Assembly: GCF_018390575.1 (NCBI RefSeq)
Contig: NZ_JAHBCJ010000001.1
Span: 372,001-436,000 of the forward strand
DNA from: Bhargavaea massiliensis
Lineage (GTDB): Bacteria; Bacillota; Bacilli; Bacillales_A; Planococcaceae
Direction: 5' to 3'
Length of the DNA stretch: 64,000 nucleotides
Shown piece by piece: positions 33,405 to 41,868 of this stretch. The position numbers and the translations under genes were made by a program. Position 1 is the stretch's first letter, and each line of letters opens with the position of its first letter. Under the pieces are notes generated by a model. It was not told where the DNA came from and did not search any database. It worked only from the letters and a program-made list of their open reading frames with translations.

Positions 33405-35057
33405 TTACTTGACCGATGCCCACTTGAGCGAGAGGTCCGCGCCAGCCGGGTGGATGACGAGATTCTCGATGCTCGGGCGAGTCAGGTACGTATTGCCCCG
33501 CTGGTAAAGCGGTGCGACCGCGGCATCTTCTTCAAGAAGGACCTTCTCGATTTCGAGGAGGGTCTTGTAGCGGTTGCTGAGGTCCGTGTCCGTGCGTGCT
33601 TCGGCTACAAGCTCATCCAGCTTCGGATTGCTGTAGTCCATCCGGTTTGCCGAGCTGCCGTCCACCCACATATCAAGGTAAGTCATCGGGTCGGCGTAGT
33701 CAGGACCCCAGGTCGAAAGTGAGAGATCATACTCGATTGCCTTCTCGATTTCGAGGCGCTGGGCGAACGGAACCGCCTTCAGCTCAAGCTTGAACCCTGG
33801 CAGGTTGTCCTCCAGCTGTGCCTGCAGGTATTCGCCTACTTTCTTCATTTCATCGGTGTCAGCAATGTTCAGGGAAACGGTCAGGCTGTCGACGCCTGTT
33901 TCTTCAAGGCCTTTTTCCCAGAATTCCTTCGCTTCTTCAGCGGTGCCTTTGTTGATGTCGCCGTTCAGTTCGCGGTAGTCCGCACCTTCAGGAGATGTGT
34001 AGAAGCCTTCTGGCACAACGCCGTAAAGCGGCGTGGAGCCGTCTTTGAGGATGACATCGGTCAGGCCGTCACGGTCGATCGCCATGTTGACTGCGCGGCG
34101 GATGTTCGCATTGCTCAGCACTTCGTGGTTGTGGTTAAAGCGCAGGAACACGATGCCGGACGCTTTCTCGTTCGTGAATCCTTCATTATCCTTGTACTGG
34201 TCGACGAGGGAAGACGTAAGCTTCACGCGGTCGACTTTCTCGGTTTCATATAGGTTGGCACCGGACTGTGGGTCTTTGACGACGACAAACTCGGCTTTGT
34301 CGAGCTTGACGTTTTCGGCATCCCAGTAATCTTCGTTCTTTTCAAGTGTCCAGCCCTGCTCCTGCTGCCATTCGGAGAATACGAATGGGCCGTTTGCGAG
34401 AACGTTTTCAGCTTCAAGCGCGTACTGATCGCCCTGCTCTTCGACGAATGCCTGGTTCTGAGGCAGGAAGGTCGCGAATGCGAGCAGTGTCTCGAACAGC
34501 GGGTTCGGCGCTTCGAGTGTGACTTCAAGAGTCTTTTCGTCAATTGCCTTGACGCCGAGTTCATCGGCATCCTTTTCTTCGTTCATGATTGCTTCGGCGT
34601 TTTTGATGCCTGCCGTTACGAGCATGTAGTTGTACGGGCCGGCTTCACGCATGACGCGCTTCCAGGCATATTCGAAATCCTGGGCCGTCACAGGCTCGCC
34701 GTTGCTCCAGTTCTGTTCGCGCAACGTGAACGTGTGAACGGTTTCATCTTCGTTTTTATCGTGCTTTTCGGCCATTGCCAGTTCCACATCGTTTGACTCA
34801 TTCTGGCGGTAGAGCCCCTCGTTGATGTTGTTCAGGACGTTGAAGGCGATCGAGTCGTGCGCCTTCGTGGAGTCCATTGTCGGGATGTCCGATCCTTCGC
34901 TCAAGGTGATCACCTGTGCGGAGCTGCCGTCCCCTTCGGCGCTTCCGCCTTCCGCATCGCCGGATGCCTCATCACCGGAGCCGCTGAAGTTGCAGCCCGC
35001 AAGGATCAATGCCGCTGCGGCCGGAGCCATGAAGCGAGATACCCACTTTTTATTCAT
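33405..35057 (-). CDS. oppA: Oligopeptide-binding lipoprotein OppA
   Basis: 550 aa family 5 extracellular solute-binding protein, lipid-anchored at Cys22 (signal FMAPAAAALILAGC). An acidic, Gly/Ser/Glu-rich linker (about 25-48) leads to the peptide-binding domain (SEGSDIPTMDSTKAHDSIAF, then EPVTAQDFEYAWKRVM about 118-133). Length is typical for OppA. In RRNPP systems, Opp imports mature signal peptides, so it may serve the PapR-like peptide of this window; that is inference. ATG after GAGGGGGA. Confidence 0.95.
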   Translation of the reverse strand: MNKKWVSRFMAPAAAALILAGCNFSGSGDEASGDAEGGSAEGDGSSAQVITLSEGSDIPTMDSTKAHDSIAFNVLNNINEGLYRQNESNDVELAMAEKHDKNEDETVHTFTLREQNWSNGEPVTAQDFEYAWKRVMREAGPYNYMLVTAGIKNAEAIMNEEKDADELGVKAIDEKTLEVTLEAPNPLFETLLAFATFLPQNQAFVEEQGDQYALEAENVLANGPFVFSEWQQEQGWTLEKNEDYWDAENVKLDKAEFVVVKDPQSGANLYETEKVDRVKLTSSLVDQYKDNEGFTNEKASGIVFLRFNHNHEVLSNANIRRAVNMAIDRDGLTDVILKDGSTPLYGVVPEGFYTSPEGADYRELNGDINKGTAEEAKEFWEKGLEETGVDSLTVSLNIADTDEMKKVGEYLQAQLEDNLPGFKLELKAVPFAQRLEIEKAIEYDLSLSTWGPDYADPMTYLDMWVDGSSANRMDYSNPKLDELVAEARTDTDLSNRYKTLLEIEKVLLEEDAAVAPLYQRGNTYLTRPSIENLVIHPAGADLSLKWASVK

Positions 35058-35093
35058 GCCATTTCCCCCTCGTCTCTATCGAAATGTAATTCT

Positions 35094-35122
35094 ATTTTAC
35101 GTATACTACGGATATATAGCAA
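35094..35122 (-). promoter_or_regulatory. oppA promoter
   Basis: On the minus strand TTGCTA (35117-35122) and TAAAAT (35094-35099) are 17 bp apart. Confidence 0.7.
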
Positions 35123-35187
35123 TATCTTTTTTCACAATTTAGATAGTTTAAATCGTTCCTAATTTTAAGCATGAAAGAAGGGCAGAC

Positions 35188-35550
35188 ATGAATCGACGTT
35201 ATGTGCCGGTTATTTTCGTCATCCCCCCGATGTTTGTCGGTTGGTCGTGGATGACACGCACCCCGGATCCCATCCGGGCCGCAGATCTGCTATTTTGGAC
35301 AAGCATTCTGATTATGCTGGCGGGCGGCATTCTTTACATTGCCAGGCATGATGTCACAGAGACTTTCACAAGAAACTGGAGAAAGTTCTTCCGCTCGCTG
35401 AACAGGAAAGAAAGCTACATCAAGGAAACAGAAGGCAGGAATAAAGAACCTGAGTTCAGGAAAGCCCCTCTCCCTTACCGTCCGGTGCTTCTGTTCGGAC
35501 TGTATTTGTTTACCGTGAGCATCCTCGCTTCTATCCTTGCAATAGATTAA
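35188..35550 (+). CDS. Small membrane protein, DUF3899-like
   Basis: 120 aa with membrane helices at about 7-22, 30-50 and 98-118 and a basic cytosolic loop between (RNWRKFFRSLNRKESYIKET). The topology and length resemble DUF3899 proteins of Bacillales; the match is by pattern only. ATG after GAAAGAAGGG. Single gene. Confidence 0.6.
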   Translation: MNRRYVPVIFVIPPMFVGWSWMTRTPDPIRAADLLFWTSILIMLAGGILYIARHDVTETFTRNWRKFFRSLNRKESYIKETEGRNKEPEFRKAPLPYRPVLLFGLYLFTVSILASILAID

Positions 35551-35569
35551 GCATGTTGGTTTCCGCGTC

Positions 35570-35585
35570 TATTTCCCGGGAAATA
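35570..35585. other. Perfect 16-bp palindrome
   Basis: TATTTCCCGGGAAATA lies between the small membrane protein and its terminator. Possibly a protein site. Confidence 0.4.
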
Positions 35586-35607
35586 TGTCGGTTGGCGTCG
35601 ACAATTG

Positions 35608-35652
35608 TAAAAAGACAAGGTTCCGCAACAGCGGTTCCTTGTCTTTTTATCA
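35608..35652. terminator. Bidirectional terminator
   Basis: AAAAAGACAAGG pairs with CCTTGTCTTTTT around an interior stem; T-runs on both strands. Ends the DUF3899-like and dipeptidase genes. Confidence 0.85.
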
Positions 35653-36576
35653 TTTTGGGCGGTTTTCGAGGAAGTTCCGGTAAGCGAAGCCTTTGACCTG
35701 GTCTTCCGAATAACGTTTCAACAGTTCGTTGATCAGGTTCTGCTGCATCGAGGCGTCGGACAGGTTTTCCACTTTGTCGGCAATGCCGTCAAAGTCAGAG
35801 CCGAGCCCGATGAACTTCTCGCCGCCGAGGCCGCAGAAATGATCGATGTGGCGGATCAGATCATCAATGGTGACACTGCCGCCTTCCTTAATGAATGCCG
35901 GGCAGTAGACCACATGGATCATGCCGCCCTTATCAAACAGTGCTTTGGCCTGGCCGTCGTAAAGGTTCCGGACATGGTCGCGGACCGCCCGGGCGTTCGA
36001 ATGGCTCGCGATCGGGTAATCCGCCGTCTCGATCACGTCCCAGAACGCCTTCTCGCACAGGTGCGACACGTCGGTCAGGATCTGGTGCTCGTTGTTGAAC
36101 CGGACGATTTCCCGGCCGAACGTCGTCAGGCCGGCCCCGCGCGGTTCACCGGCGCCGTCTGCTGCCAGGTTCGCATTGTTCCATGTAAGTCCGACCGAGC
36201 GGACACCGAGTTGGTGGAGGATCGAGAGCTTCTTCAGATCGTTGCCGATTGCGTCCACCCCTTCGAGCGTAAGGAGCGCGCCGGTCTCGCCTTCATTTAA
36301 TGAATCAATGTCAGACCAGTTCCGAATCAGCTTCATGTCCGGGTTGTTGCCGAGGACATCCGTGTAGAACCAGTGCACCTGGTCAAGGGCCGCCTGGAAT
36401 TTCTCCTCCGCCTTCATGTCCGGCCAGATAAAGATGGCAAAAGCCTGGATCTTCACCTCGCCCTTGCGTAGGCGTTCCCGGTTCGTGTCCAGTTCCGGCG
36501 CATCGGCAAACCGGATCTTCCCGTCTGCTTCATACAGTTTTAATAATGCATCACAGTGCAGGTCAATGATTTGCAA
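35650..36576 (-). CDS. Membrane-dipeptidase family zinc dipeptidase (M19)
   Basis: 308 aa peptidase of the renal dipeptidase family, which often takes L-D or D-containing dipeptides. Zinc ligands: DLHCDAL (HxD at 6-8), Glu in LTLEGVDAI (about 110), His in DVSHLCEKAFWD and SHSNAR. A TTG at 36576 is the chosen start: it follows GGAAGGAGCGGG and the homology begins there; a much longer upstream reading lies inside the next gene. Overlaps that gene by 14 bp. Confidence 0.88.
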   Translation of the reverse strand: MQIIDLHCDALLKLYEADGKIRFADAPELDTNRERLRKGEVKIQAFAIFIWPDMKAEEKFQAALDQVHWFYTDVLGNNPDMKLIRNWSDIDSLNEGETGALLTLEGVDAIGNDLKKLSILHQLGVRSVGLTWNNANLAADGAGEPRGAGLTTFGREIVRFNNEHQILTDVSHLCEKAFWDVIETADYPIASHSNARAVRDHVRNLYDGQAKALFDKGGMIHVVYCPAFIKEGGSVTIDDLIRHIDHFCGLGGEKFIGLGSDFDGIADKVENLSDASMQQNLINELLKRYSEDQVKGFAYRNFLENRPK

Positions 36577-37291
36577 GAGTACCCGCTCCTTCCTTTGCCG
36601 TTTCGATAAACCGTTCGAACAGGCGGAGAGACGGGCCGTCCCCTGCCGCGGCGAGTGCTTCCGGATGCCACTGGACGCCGACCGCAAACCGGTGCTCCGT
36701 ACTCTCGACCGCTTCAATCACGCCATCGGACGCGATGCCCGATACGGCGAACGGCGCCTTCACATCGCGGACCGCCTGGTGGTGGTAGGAGTTCACGCGG
36801 AACTTCTCTGCCTGCGCGGCCTCCCGCAGGATGCTTCCCTCCGCCGTCTCAACAAAGTGGGACAGATGAACCCGGTTGGCACGCTGACTGTGCTGGAGCA
36901 GCTGCCGGTCGATCTGAGAGTAGATGTCCTGATACATATCTCCGCCCTCGGCGATAACCATGATTTGCAGGCCGCGGCAGATGGTGAGAAGCGGCATGTC
37001 TCGCTCCAGGGCCCCCTTGATGAGCGCCAGCTCCGATGCGTCCCGGCCAGGCGAAATCTCTCCAAGCTTCGGGTGTGGCTCCTCGCCGAACAGCGTCGGG
37101 TCGATGTCCCCGCCTCCGGAGACGACGAGCCCGTCGAGCGCGTCCAAAATCCGGCCCGCATCGTTTTCCGTGTCGATCGGAATAAGCAGCGGAATGCCGC
37201 CTGCCCGCTGGACAGCGGTGATGTAGTCGTGGTTCAGGACGTGCTTATAGTCGAGCTCCACATGGGTTGTAATGCCGATAAGCGGTTTCAC
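36563..37291 (-). CDS. C26-family gamma-glutamyl peptidase (PuuD-like)
   Basis: 242 aa class I glutamine amidotransferase-like hydrolase. The nucleophile lies in LLTICRGLQ (Cys about 107), and the His/Glu pair in VQWHPEAL (about 212-217). GTG start after AAGGGGG. Relatives hydrolyse gamma-glutamyl-GABA or gamma-D-glutamyl bonds. Its place beside a dipeptidase, LD-carboxypeptidase and DppA suggests use of gamma-glutamyl linkages from wall peptides. Confidence 0.88.
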   Translation of the reverse strand: MKPLIGITTHVELDYKHVLNHDYITAVQRAGGIPLLIPIDTENDAGRILDALDGLVVSGGGDIDPTLFGEEPHPKLGEISPGRDASELALIKGALERDMPLLTICRGLQIMVIAEGGDMYQDIYSQIDRQLLQHSQRANRVHLSHFVETAEGSILREAAQAEKFRVNSYHHQAVRDVKAPFAVSGIASDGVIEAVESTEHRFAVGVQWHPEALAAAGDGPSLRLFERFIETAKEGAGTLANH

Positions 37292-37342
37292 GATGAATTT
37301 CCCCCTTATATTAAGCTTGATTGATTCTAATATTAGCCTGAT

Positions 37343-37468
37343 ACATCTTGAGCAGTCGGAAGAGTGCTTCGAAAGGTTGCGCGAGTGCTTCCAACAACCA
37401 AGCGAGTGCTTCGGATCCGGTGCTGAGTGCTTTCAAACGGTCCTGCCGATGCTTTAAGGCCCGAGCAG
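37343..37468. repeat. 21-bp period degenerate tandem array R2 (GTGCTTCG family)
   Basis: Four strong units start at 37364, 37385, 37406 and 37427, exactly 21 bp apart, each with GAGTGCTTC or GAGTGCTTT across the unit border. Weaker units flank it at 37343 and 37448. Same family as R1. Plus-strand reading gives an ECF heptapeptide repeat, minus-strand reading an EAL heptapeptide repeat. Lies between ldcA and the C26 gene. Confidence 0.88.
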
Positions 37469-37479
37469 CATTTGCTGCC

Positions 37480-38403
37480 TTACTCCACGCCCGGCAGGAT
37501 GGTGAGCGACTTTGCTTCTGCGTCCAGGTAGGCCTCGGCGCCAAGCGGAACCGCGAAATGCGGCTGGCAGTGGCCGATCCGGAAGCCGGATACGACCGGC
37601 TTGCCGATCCCCCGGAAAAAGTCCTCAAATACCTCTTCATAAAAGAAGTGGTCCTTATGATTCTTAGGATATTTAAAGTCGCCGATGACGATGCCGGCCA
37701 CCCGCTCCAGCACACCCGACTGCCTGAGCTGCGTCAGCATGCTGTCGACCCGGTACGGTTCCTCGTCGGTATCCTCGATGAGAAGCAGTTTCCCGTCAAA
37801 CGACGGCACGAACTTCGTGCCGATGCTGGAAGCGATTAGTGACAGGTTGCCGCCGATCAGTTGTCCGCGTGCGCTTCCGCCGGAATACGAGGTGAGCGGC
37901 GAGACCGATTCGTCGTAGTGCAGCTCGAGCGGCTGGAACAGCTGGGCAAACAGTTTGGCCGACAGCCGATCGAAGTCATCCTTGGCGACGTCCGACTCGA
38001 GCATCGGCCCATGGAACGTCACCAGATCGGAATACATATGGATGGCCTGGTGGAGCGCGGTGATGTCGCTGTATCCCCAGAATATCTTCGGGTTTTCCTT
38101 GATCATCTGGTAATCAATCTTCTCAAGATATCGCGCGGAGCCGTAGCCCCCTCTTGCGCAGATGATGCCTTTGACTTCCGGGTCCCTGAACATCGCGTGC
38201 AGGTCGTCCAGGCGCTCCTGGTCGGTTCCCCCGAGATAACGCTCCTTTTTTCCGACAGCCTTTCCGATCTTCCAGTTCAGGCCAAGTGACTCCAGGAAGG
38301 CGAGCGAACGGGTCAGCTGTTCGGTTTTGGGCGGGCTGGACGGGGCGATGATGCCGACGGTGTCGCCCCGCTTGAGCCGCTCCGGACGGATCAGTTCCGT
38401 CAT
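37480..38403 (-). CDS. LD-carboxypeptidase (S66 family, LdcA/YkfA-like)
   Basis: 307 aa serine peptidase. The nucleophile motif ARGGYGSARYLEKID (Ser about 84), the GGNLSLI segment (about 191-197) and the Glu/His pair (LIEDTDEEPYRVD; HCQPHFAVPLG) are all present. S66 enzymes remove D-Ala from muramyl tetrapeptides. Its ATG overlaps the DppA-like stop by 4 bp; the same two families stand together in the B. subtilis dpp-ykf operon. Confidence 0.92.
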   Translation of the reverse strand: MTELIRPERLKRGDTVGIIAPSSPPKTEQLTRSLAFLESLGLNWKIGKAVGKKERYLGGTDQERLDDLHAMFRDPEVKGIICARGGYGSARYLEKIDYQMIKENPKIFWGYSDITALHQAIHMYSDLVTFHGPMLESDVAKDDFDRLSAKLFAQLFQPLELHYDESVSPLTSYSGGSARGQLIGGNLSLIASSIGTKFVPSFDGKLLLIEDTDEEPYRVDSMLTQLRQSGVLERVAGIVIGDFKYPKNHKDHFFYEEVFEDFFRGIGKPVVSGFRIGHCQPHFAVPLGAEAYLDAEAKSLTILPGVE

Positions 38404-39224
38404 CGGTAGGTTGTCTGCAGCGCAAGCTCGATCATGACGAGCATCGCGCTGTACGCTTCCAGGATGTCTTTCGCCTCGAACCGGACGACCGTCGATCCCG
38501 GTTCGATTTCGCAGCCCGGCATGAACGCCGCCCATTCGGCCTGGCCGTAGTTCGTGAACTCGATGCGGAGCACCGGGTTGTCAGGAGGCGTCAGCGGCTT
38601 GACGTTGTTGCGGTTCGCGATTGCTTCCGCCGCCTTTTCCTTCAGCAGTTCATGCGCCTTCTGTGGGGAGAGGGACCTGACAGCGGAACGCGTCAGCGAC
38701 TTCTTCACTGCCGCCGTCACCACGCCCGGAATCAGTTCCTCCGCCTCGCGGCAGGCCCCGTCGTCGCCTGCCACCATGATGACCGGCACGCCGTGATAGC
38801 CCGCGATGTACGTATTGAAGCCGATCTCCCCGATCTCCTGCTCATTGATCCACATATTGCGGACCGCATGAATCATCGAGTGGCTCATGACACCCGGCTG
38901 TCCAGCTCGGGAGTGATAACCCGTGAAGATGGCGCCGTCATACGTGCTGTCGAGGCCTTCCACCATCGAGTACAGCTTTACGCCGCCGTTGATCAATTCC
39001 GCTTCCGGATGCAGCTTCTCAGGCAGCAGATTGTTCATCTTCGAGTGGCTGTCGTTCACGAGCACATGCCCAGCCCCGCCGGCCAGCGCCCCCTCGATAA
39101 CGGCGTTAGCATCGCCCGTCATGAGGCTCCGCCCGATCTCATAGTTATGCTGGGATGAATCGACGAACGTGTAATCCGGGATACCCGTGATCCCTTCCAT
39201 GTCGACCGAAAGATAAATATTCAT
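38400..39224 (-). CDS. dppA: D-aminopeptidase DppA (M55)
   Basis: 274 aa zinc D-aminopeptidase. The SVDMEGITG motif at residues 5-13 carries the metal Asp/Glu; VNDSHSKMNNLLPE (about 60-73) and FTGYHSRAG (about 100-108) supply further ligands. It releases N-terminal D-residues such as D-Ala from peptides. Start at 39224 after GAAGGAAGG; an upstream ATG was rejected. First gene of the peptidase operon. Confidence 0.93.
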   Translation of the reverse strand: MNIYLSVDMEGITGIPDYTFVDSSQHNYEIGRSLMTGDANAVIEGALAGGAGHVLVNDSHSKMNNLLPEKLHPEAELINGGVKLYSMVEGLDSTYDGAIFTGYHSRAGQPGVMSHSMIHAVRNMWINEQEIGEIGFNTYIAGYHGVPVIMVAGDDGACREAEELIPGVVTAAVKKSLTRSAVRSLSPQKAHELLKEKAAEAIANRNNVKPLTPPDNPVLRIEFTNYGQAEWAAFMPGCEIEPGSTVVRFEAKDILEAYSAMLVMIELALQTTYR

Positions 39225-39414
39225 CGGTTCGCCTTCCTTCTTTTCAGAACTGTTTACTTTTTCTAAATACGATTTCACTTTAGCAGAACGAAACAATCTG
39301 GACAATGCGACTTCCTGCAAAAGTTGAAAAACGGAAGCCAGAAGGGCATCCGCTCACTTTGATGTATATGGTATATTTGTGTTTATTTACACCGTTCTCC
39401 AGGAGGTCACATCC

Positions 39415-39603
39415 ATGAGATCCAATAAAGAAAGAGTAAAGTCCTTGTTTATTGTAGCCTTATTAGCAATTGTATTGCCTTACTCGATTATAGAAATCTA
39501 TCAACAACTGAGTGTCGGCAACTTCCCTCGCATCAGCTCGATTATAGTCTTCCTTTATGCAACTTTACTTTTAATAGGTTTTTTTCCTCGGAAAAAGAAA
39601 TGA
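39415..39603 (+). CDS. Small two-span membrane protein, 62 aa
   Basis: ATG at 39415 after CCAGGAGGTCAC. Basic start (MRSNKERVKS), two hydrophobic helices (about 12-28 and 40-56) and the basic end PRKKK. Not recognised. AT-rich, like the immunity array it borders. The 57-aa protein at the other end of the array has the same layout. Confidence 0.65.
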   Translation: MRSNKERVKSLFIVALLAIVLPYSIIEIYQQLSVGNFPRISSIIVFLYATLLLIGFFPRKKK

Positions 39604-39638
39604 TTGACCAATATAAGACGGCTCATTCATGTCGTCAC

Positions 39639-40052
39639 TTACTCAATCCCATAACTGGCCTTCCATGCCTCACGCTGCTCCACCATATCCACATCTCTGA
39701 GATCTTCGTAGCCGTACTCCACATGAAATTGGCCGTTGCATTCAAGAATGAAGGTGAGGCTTGTCCAAGGCTGCAGTCCCTGATCTTTAAAAACACCTTG
39801 CAGGGAAAGAACCTGTTCTGCCAGTTCACTCTCGCGGTCGTCAAATTCTTCTTCGTCCACATCAAAGTGATTGGGGATGTGATGGCTCAGAACCGGCGCT
39901 CTTCCATCAGTCGGATAGTAATAGAAGTATGCGGTAGAAAAGTCTTCCCAGCCTTCGACGTATAGGAATACTTTGCTCCACTCTTCTGGTATGAGGTCAT
40001 GTAAACCATGTGCGATCTCTTGAAAGATTTCCTTTTCCTTTTGGTCTGGCAT
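39639..40052 (-). CDS. YezG-family immunity protein, copy 1
   Basis: 137 aa. YezG (DUF600) proteins neutralise LXG toxins such as B. subtilis YeeF. Family pattern: LHDLIPEEWSKVFLYVEG near the N-terminus, TAYFYYYP (about 41-48), LSHHIPNHFDVDEEEF, QPWTSLTFILECNGQFHVEY (about 95-114) and the end EQREAWKASYGIE. Start at 40052 after GGAGTGAG. Last of eight immunity-type genes on this strand. Confidence 0.88.
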   Translation of the reverse strand: MPDQKEKEIFQEIAHGLHDLIPEEWSKVFLYVEGWEDFSTAYFYYYPTDGRAPVLSHHIPNHFDVDEEEFDDRESELAEQVLSLQGVFKDQGLQPWTSLTFILECNGQFHVEYGYEDLRDVDMVEQREAWKASYGIE

Positions 40053-40069
40053 CGATCTCACTCCATCAT

Positions 40070-40490
40070 TTATAAGACATCACTAATCGAGTTGGTGATG
40101 AGATCATCAAGACAACTGAATTCCTGAATCTGATCTCCACTGGGTTTATCCAGTTCGTAAAACTTATTGTCGGTCAGGTCAAAACAATACCAGAGATACT
40201 GGAGTCGGCCAAGAAGATGTATCTGCGGTTCCATTCTAGTTTCCACCAGATTCTGTTGGCAGCGTAAACGCTGTTGTTCTGATCATCCTGATTGATGTTG
40301 TAGATCCGTTGTACTGCAATCCATTATTGATCTTCATTAAATCAATATAATCGTTTATAAAAGCTTGATTCCTGGTCTTTTCACTAGCCCATTTTATAAA
40401 CTTATCGATCAACAAACCGAATGCTGGCGGCTCAGGAAGCCGTCCGGAATGTTGGATTCTTCGATTAACGATCTCCATCTGCTTTTTCAT
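40070..40490 (-). pseudogene. YrhA-like (SMI1/KNR4-type) immunity pseudogene
   Basis: Three frames together give one protein. Frame 1 from ATG 40490: QMEIVNRRIQHSGRLPEPPA to IDLMKINNGLQYNGSTTSI. Frame 2: NQDDQNNSVYAANRIWWKLE to IFLADSSIS. Frame 3: WYCFDLTDNKFYELDKPSGD to LITNSISDVL, stop at 40070. The composite looks like B. subtilis YrhA (NGL-NG, WYC-D, ELDKPSG). Two frameshifts break it. Another immunity-type gene placed within the YezG row. Confidence 0.8.
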
Positions 40491-40533
40491 CTTAGTCCGT
40501 CTCTCCTGGTGAACATCTATGATGAATCCAACT

Positions 40534-40944
40534 TTACTCAATCCCATACTTGGCCTTCCACGCTTCGCGTTGCTCTCCGGGATCGACTTCAGACATACCC
40601 TCATAGCCATATTCGATATGAAATTTCCCGTTGCGTTCAAGAATGAATGTCATATTCGACCATGGCTCTTGCCCCTGCTCTATAAACATTTGTTGAAGGG
40701 AAAGTGCGAGTTTTCTCAGCTTGTCTTCCTTGTCCTCAAAATCTTCTTCATCCAAAGTGAATCGTTCCGGAATGTCGTAACTCAGGACAGGCGTTTCCCC
40801 GGTCGCGGGTTTGTAATAAAAATACTCCGTGGAATAACCCTCCCAGCCTTCAGCGTAAAGATGGACGTTCACCCACTTCTCAGGAATGAGATCATTCAAG
40901 GTTTCAGCAATTTCCTGATAGAAGTTTGCTATCCGGTCATTTAT
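40534..40944 (-). CDS. YezG-family immunity protein, copy 2 (start codon ATA)
   Basis: 136 aa if read from ATA at 40944, where the N-terminus INDRIANFYQEIAETLNDLI aligns with copy 3 (MTDEKLNVFYQQIADAVIEM) and a ribosome site AAGGGATG precedes it. The ATG has apparently changed to ATA. The nearest usual start, TTG at 40899, would lose 15 residues of the first helix. The rest is intact (EYFYYKPATGETPVLSYDIP, EPWSNMTFILERNGKFHIEY). Confidence 0.75.
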   Translation of the reverse strand: MNDRIANFYQEIAETLNDLIPEKWVNVHLYAEGWEGYSTEYFYYKPATGETPVLSYDIPERFTLDEEDFEDKEDKLRKLALSLQQMFIEQGQEPWSNMTFILERNGKFHIEYGYEGMSEVDPGEQREAWKAKYGIE

Positions 40945-41000
40945 CGCGAATCATCCCTTTCATGAATGGGTTTAACCGAAGTTATGCAACCCCACCTTTG

Positions 41001-41411
41001 TCACTGAATATGCCTGGCTTCCCAACGCTCGCGCTTCTCGACCGGATCCAAATCGGATAGGTCTTCGTAACTGTAGTCAATCGTGAACTCGCCGTCTGAA
41101 TGCAGGATGAAGGTAATGTTCGTCCACAACTCCTGACCGTTGGCCATAAACACATCCTGCAATTGTTCAATCTGTTTTCGCAGCCTGCGTTTAAGTCGTG
41201 TATATTCATCGCGGTCAACCTCAAACAGCCGGGGAATGCTGAGGCTGATTACAGGCTCTGCCCCATTGTCTGGGAAGTAGTAGAAATAGATGGTTGAAAA
41301 ATCATCCCACATTTCTGCGTAGAGTTTTACCAGTGACCATTTCTCGGGAACCATCTCGATGACGGCATCCGCAATCTGTTGATAAAAGACATTCAACTTT
41401 TCATCCGTCAT
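41001..41411 (-). CDS. YezG-family immunity protein, copy 3
   Basis: 136 aa, ATG after GGAAGAG. Pattern as in the family (VPEKWSLVKLYAEMWDDFST, IYFYYFPDNG, LWTNITFILHSDGEFTIDYS) but clearly diverged from copies 1, 2, 4 and 5, for example in the basic stretch TRLKRRLRKQ and the end RERWEARHIQ. It probably recognises a different toxin. Confidence 0.88.
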   Translation of the reverse strand: MTDEKLNVFYQQIADAVIEMVPEKWSLVKLYAEMWDDFSTIYFYYFPDNGAEPVISLSIPRLFEVDRDEYTRLKRRLRKQIEQLQDVFMANGQELWTNITFILHSDGEFTIDYSYEDLSDLDPVEKRERWEARHIQ

Positions 41412-41429
41412 TTGGTCTCTTCCTTCATA

Positions 41430-41837
41430 TCAGTTTGTCGTTTCAATCCCGTACTTGGCTTTCCATGCTTCGCGCTGCTCCCCGGGGTCTGCTTCCGTCA
41501 AATCTTCATATCCGTAGCCGACATGGAATGTTCCATCACGGTTGAGAATAAAAGTAAGATTCGTCCAAGGCTCTTGTCCATCCGACTCGAATGCTTTCTG
41601 TAGGGACAAGGCAGTACGTCTAATCTTGCGTTCCTGCTGATGAAATTCCATTTTATCGATAGCAAAACGTTCTGGAATGGTATAACTCAATATTGGTTTT
41701 TCACTGCTTTCAGGGTAATAGTAAAAATAGGCTGTGGAGTATCCTTCCCATCCTTCTACATAGAGTTTTACGTTCTTCCATTCTTCCGGTATCGTTTCAT
41801 CAATTAACTCTGCGATTTCTTGGTAAATTTCTTTCAT
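41430..41837 (-). CDS. YezG-family immunity protein, copy 4
   Basis: 135 aa, ATG after AAGGAGGAGA. Closest by eye to copies 1 and 2 (VEGWEGYSTAYFYYYPESSE, EPWTNLTFILNRDGTFHVGY, EQREAWKAKYGIE). 18 bp before copy 3. Confidence 0.9.
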   Translation of the reverse strand: MKEIYQEIAELIDETIPEEWKNVKLYVEGWEGYSTAYFYYYPESSEKPILSYTIPERFAIDKMEFHQQERKIRRTALSLQKAFESDGQEPWTNLTFILNRDGTFHVGYGYEDLTEADPGEQREAWKAKYGIETTN

Positions 41838-41868
41838 TTCTCCTCCTTAGAGAAGCAGCATCATCGTT

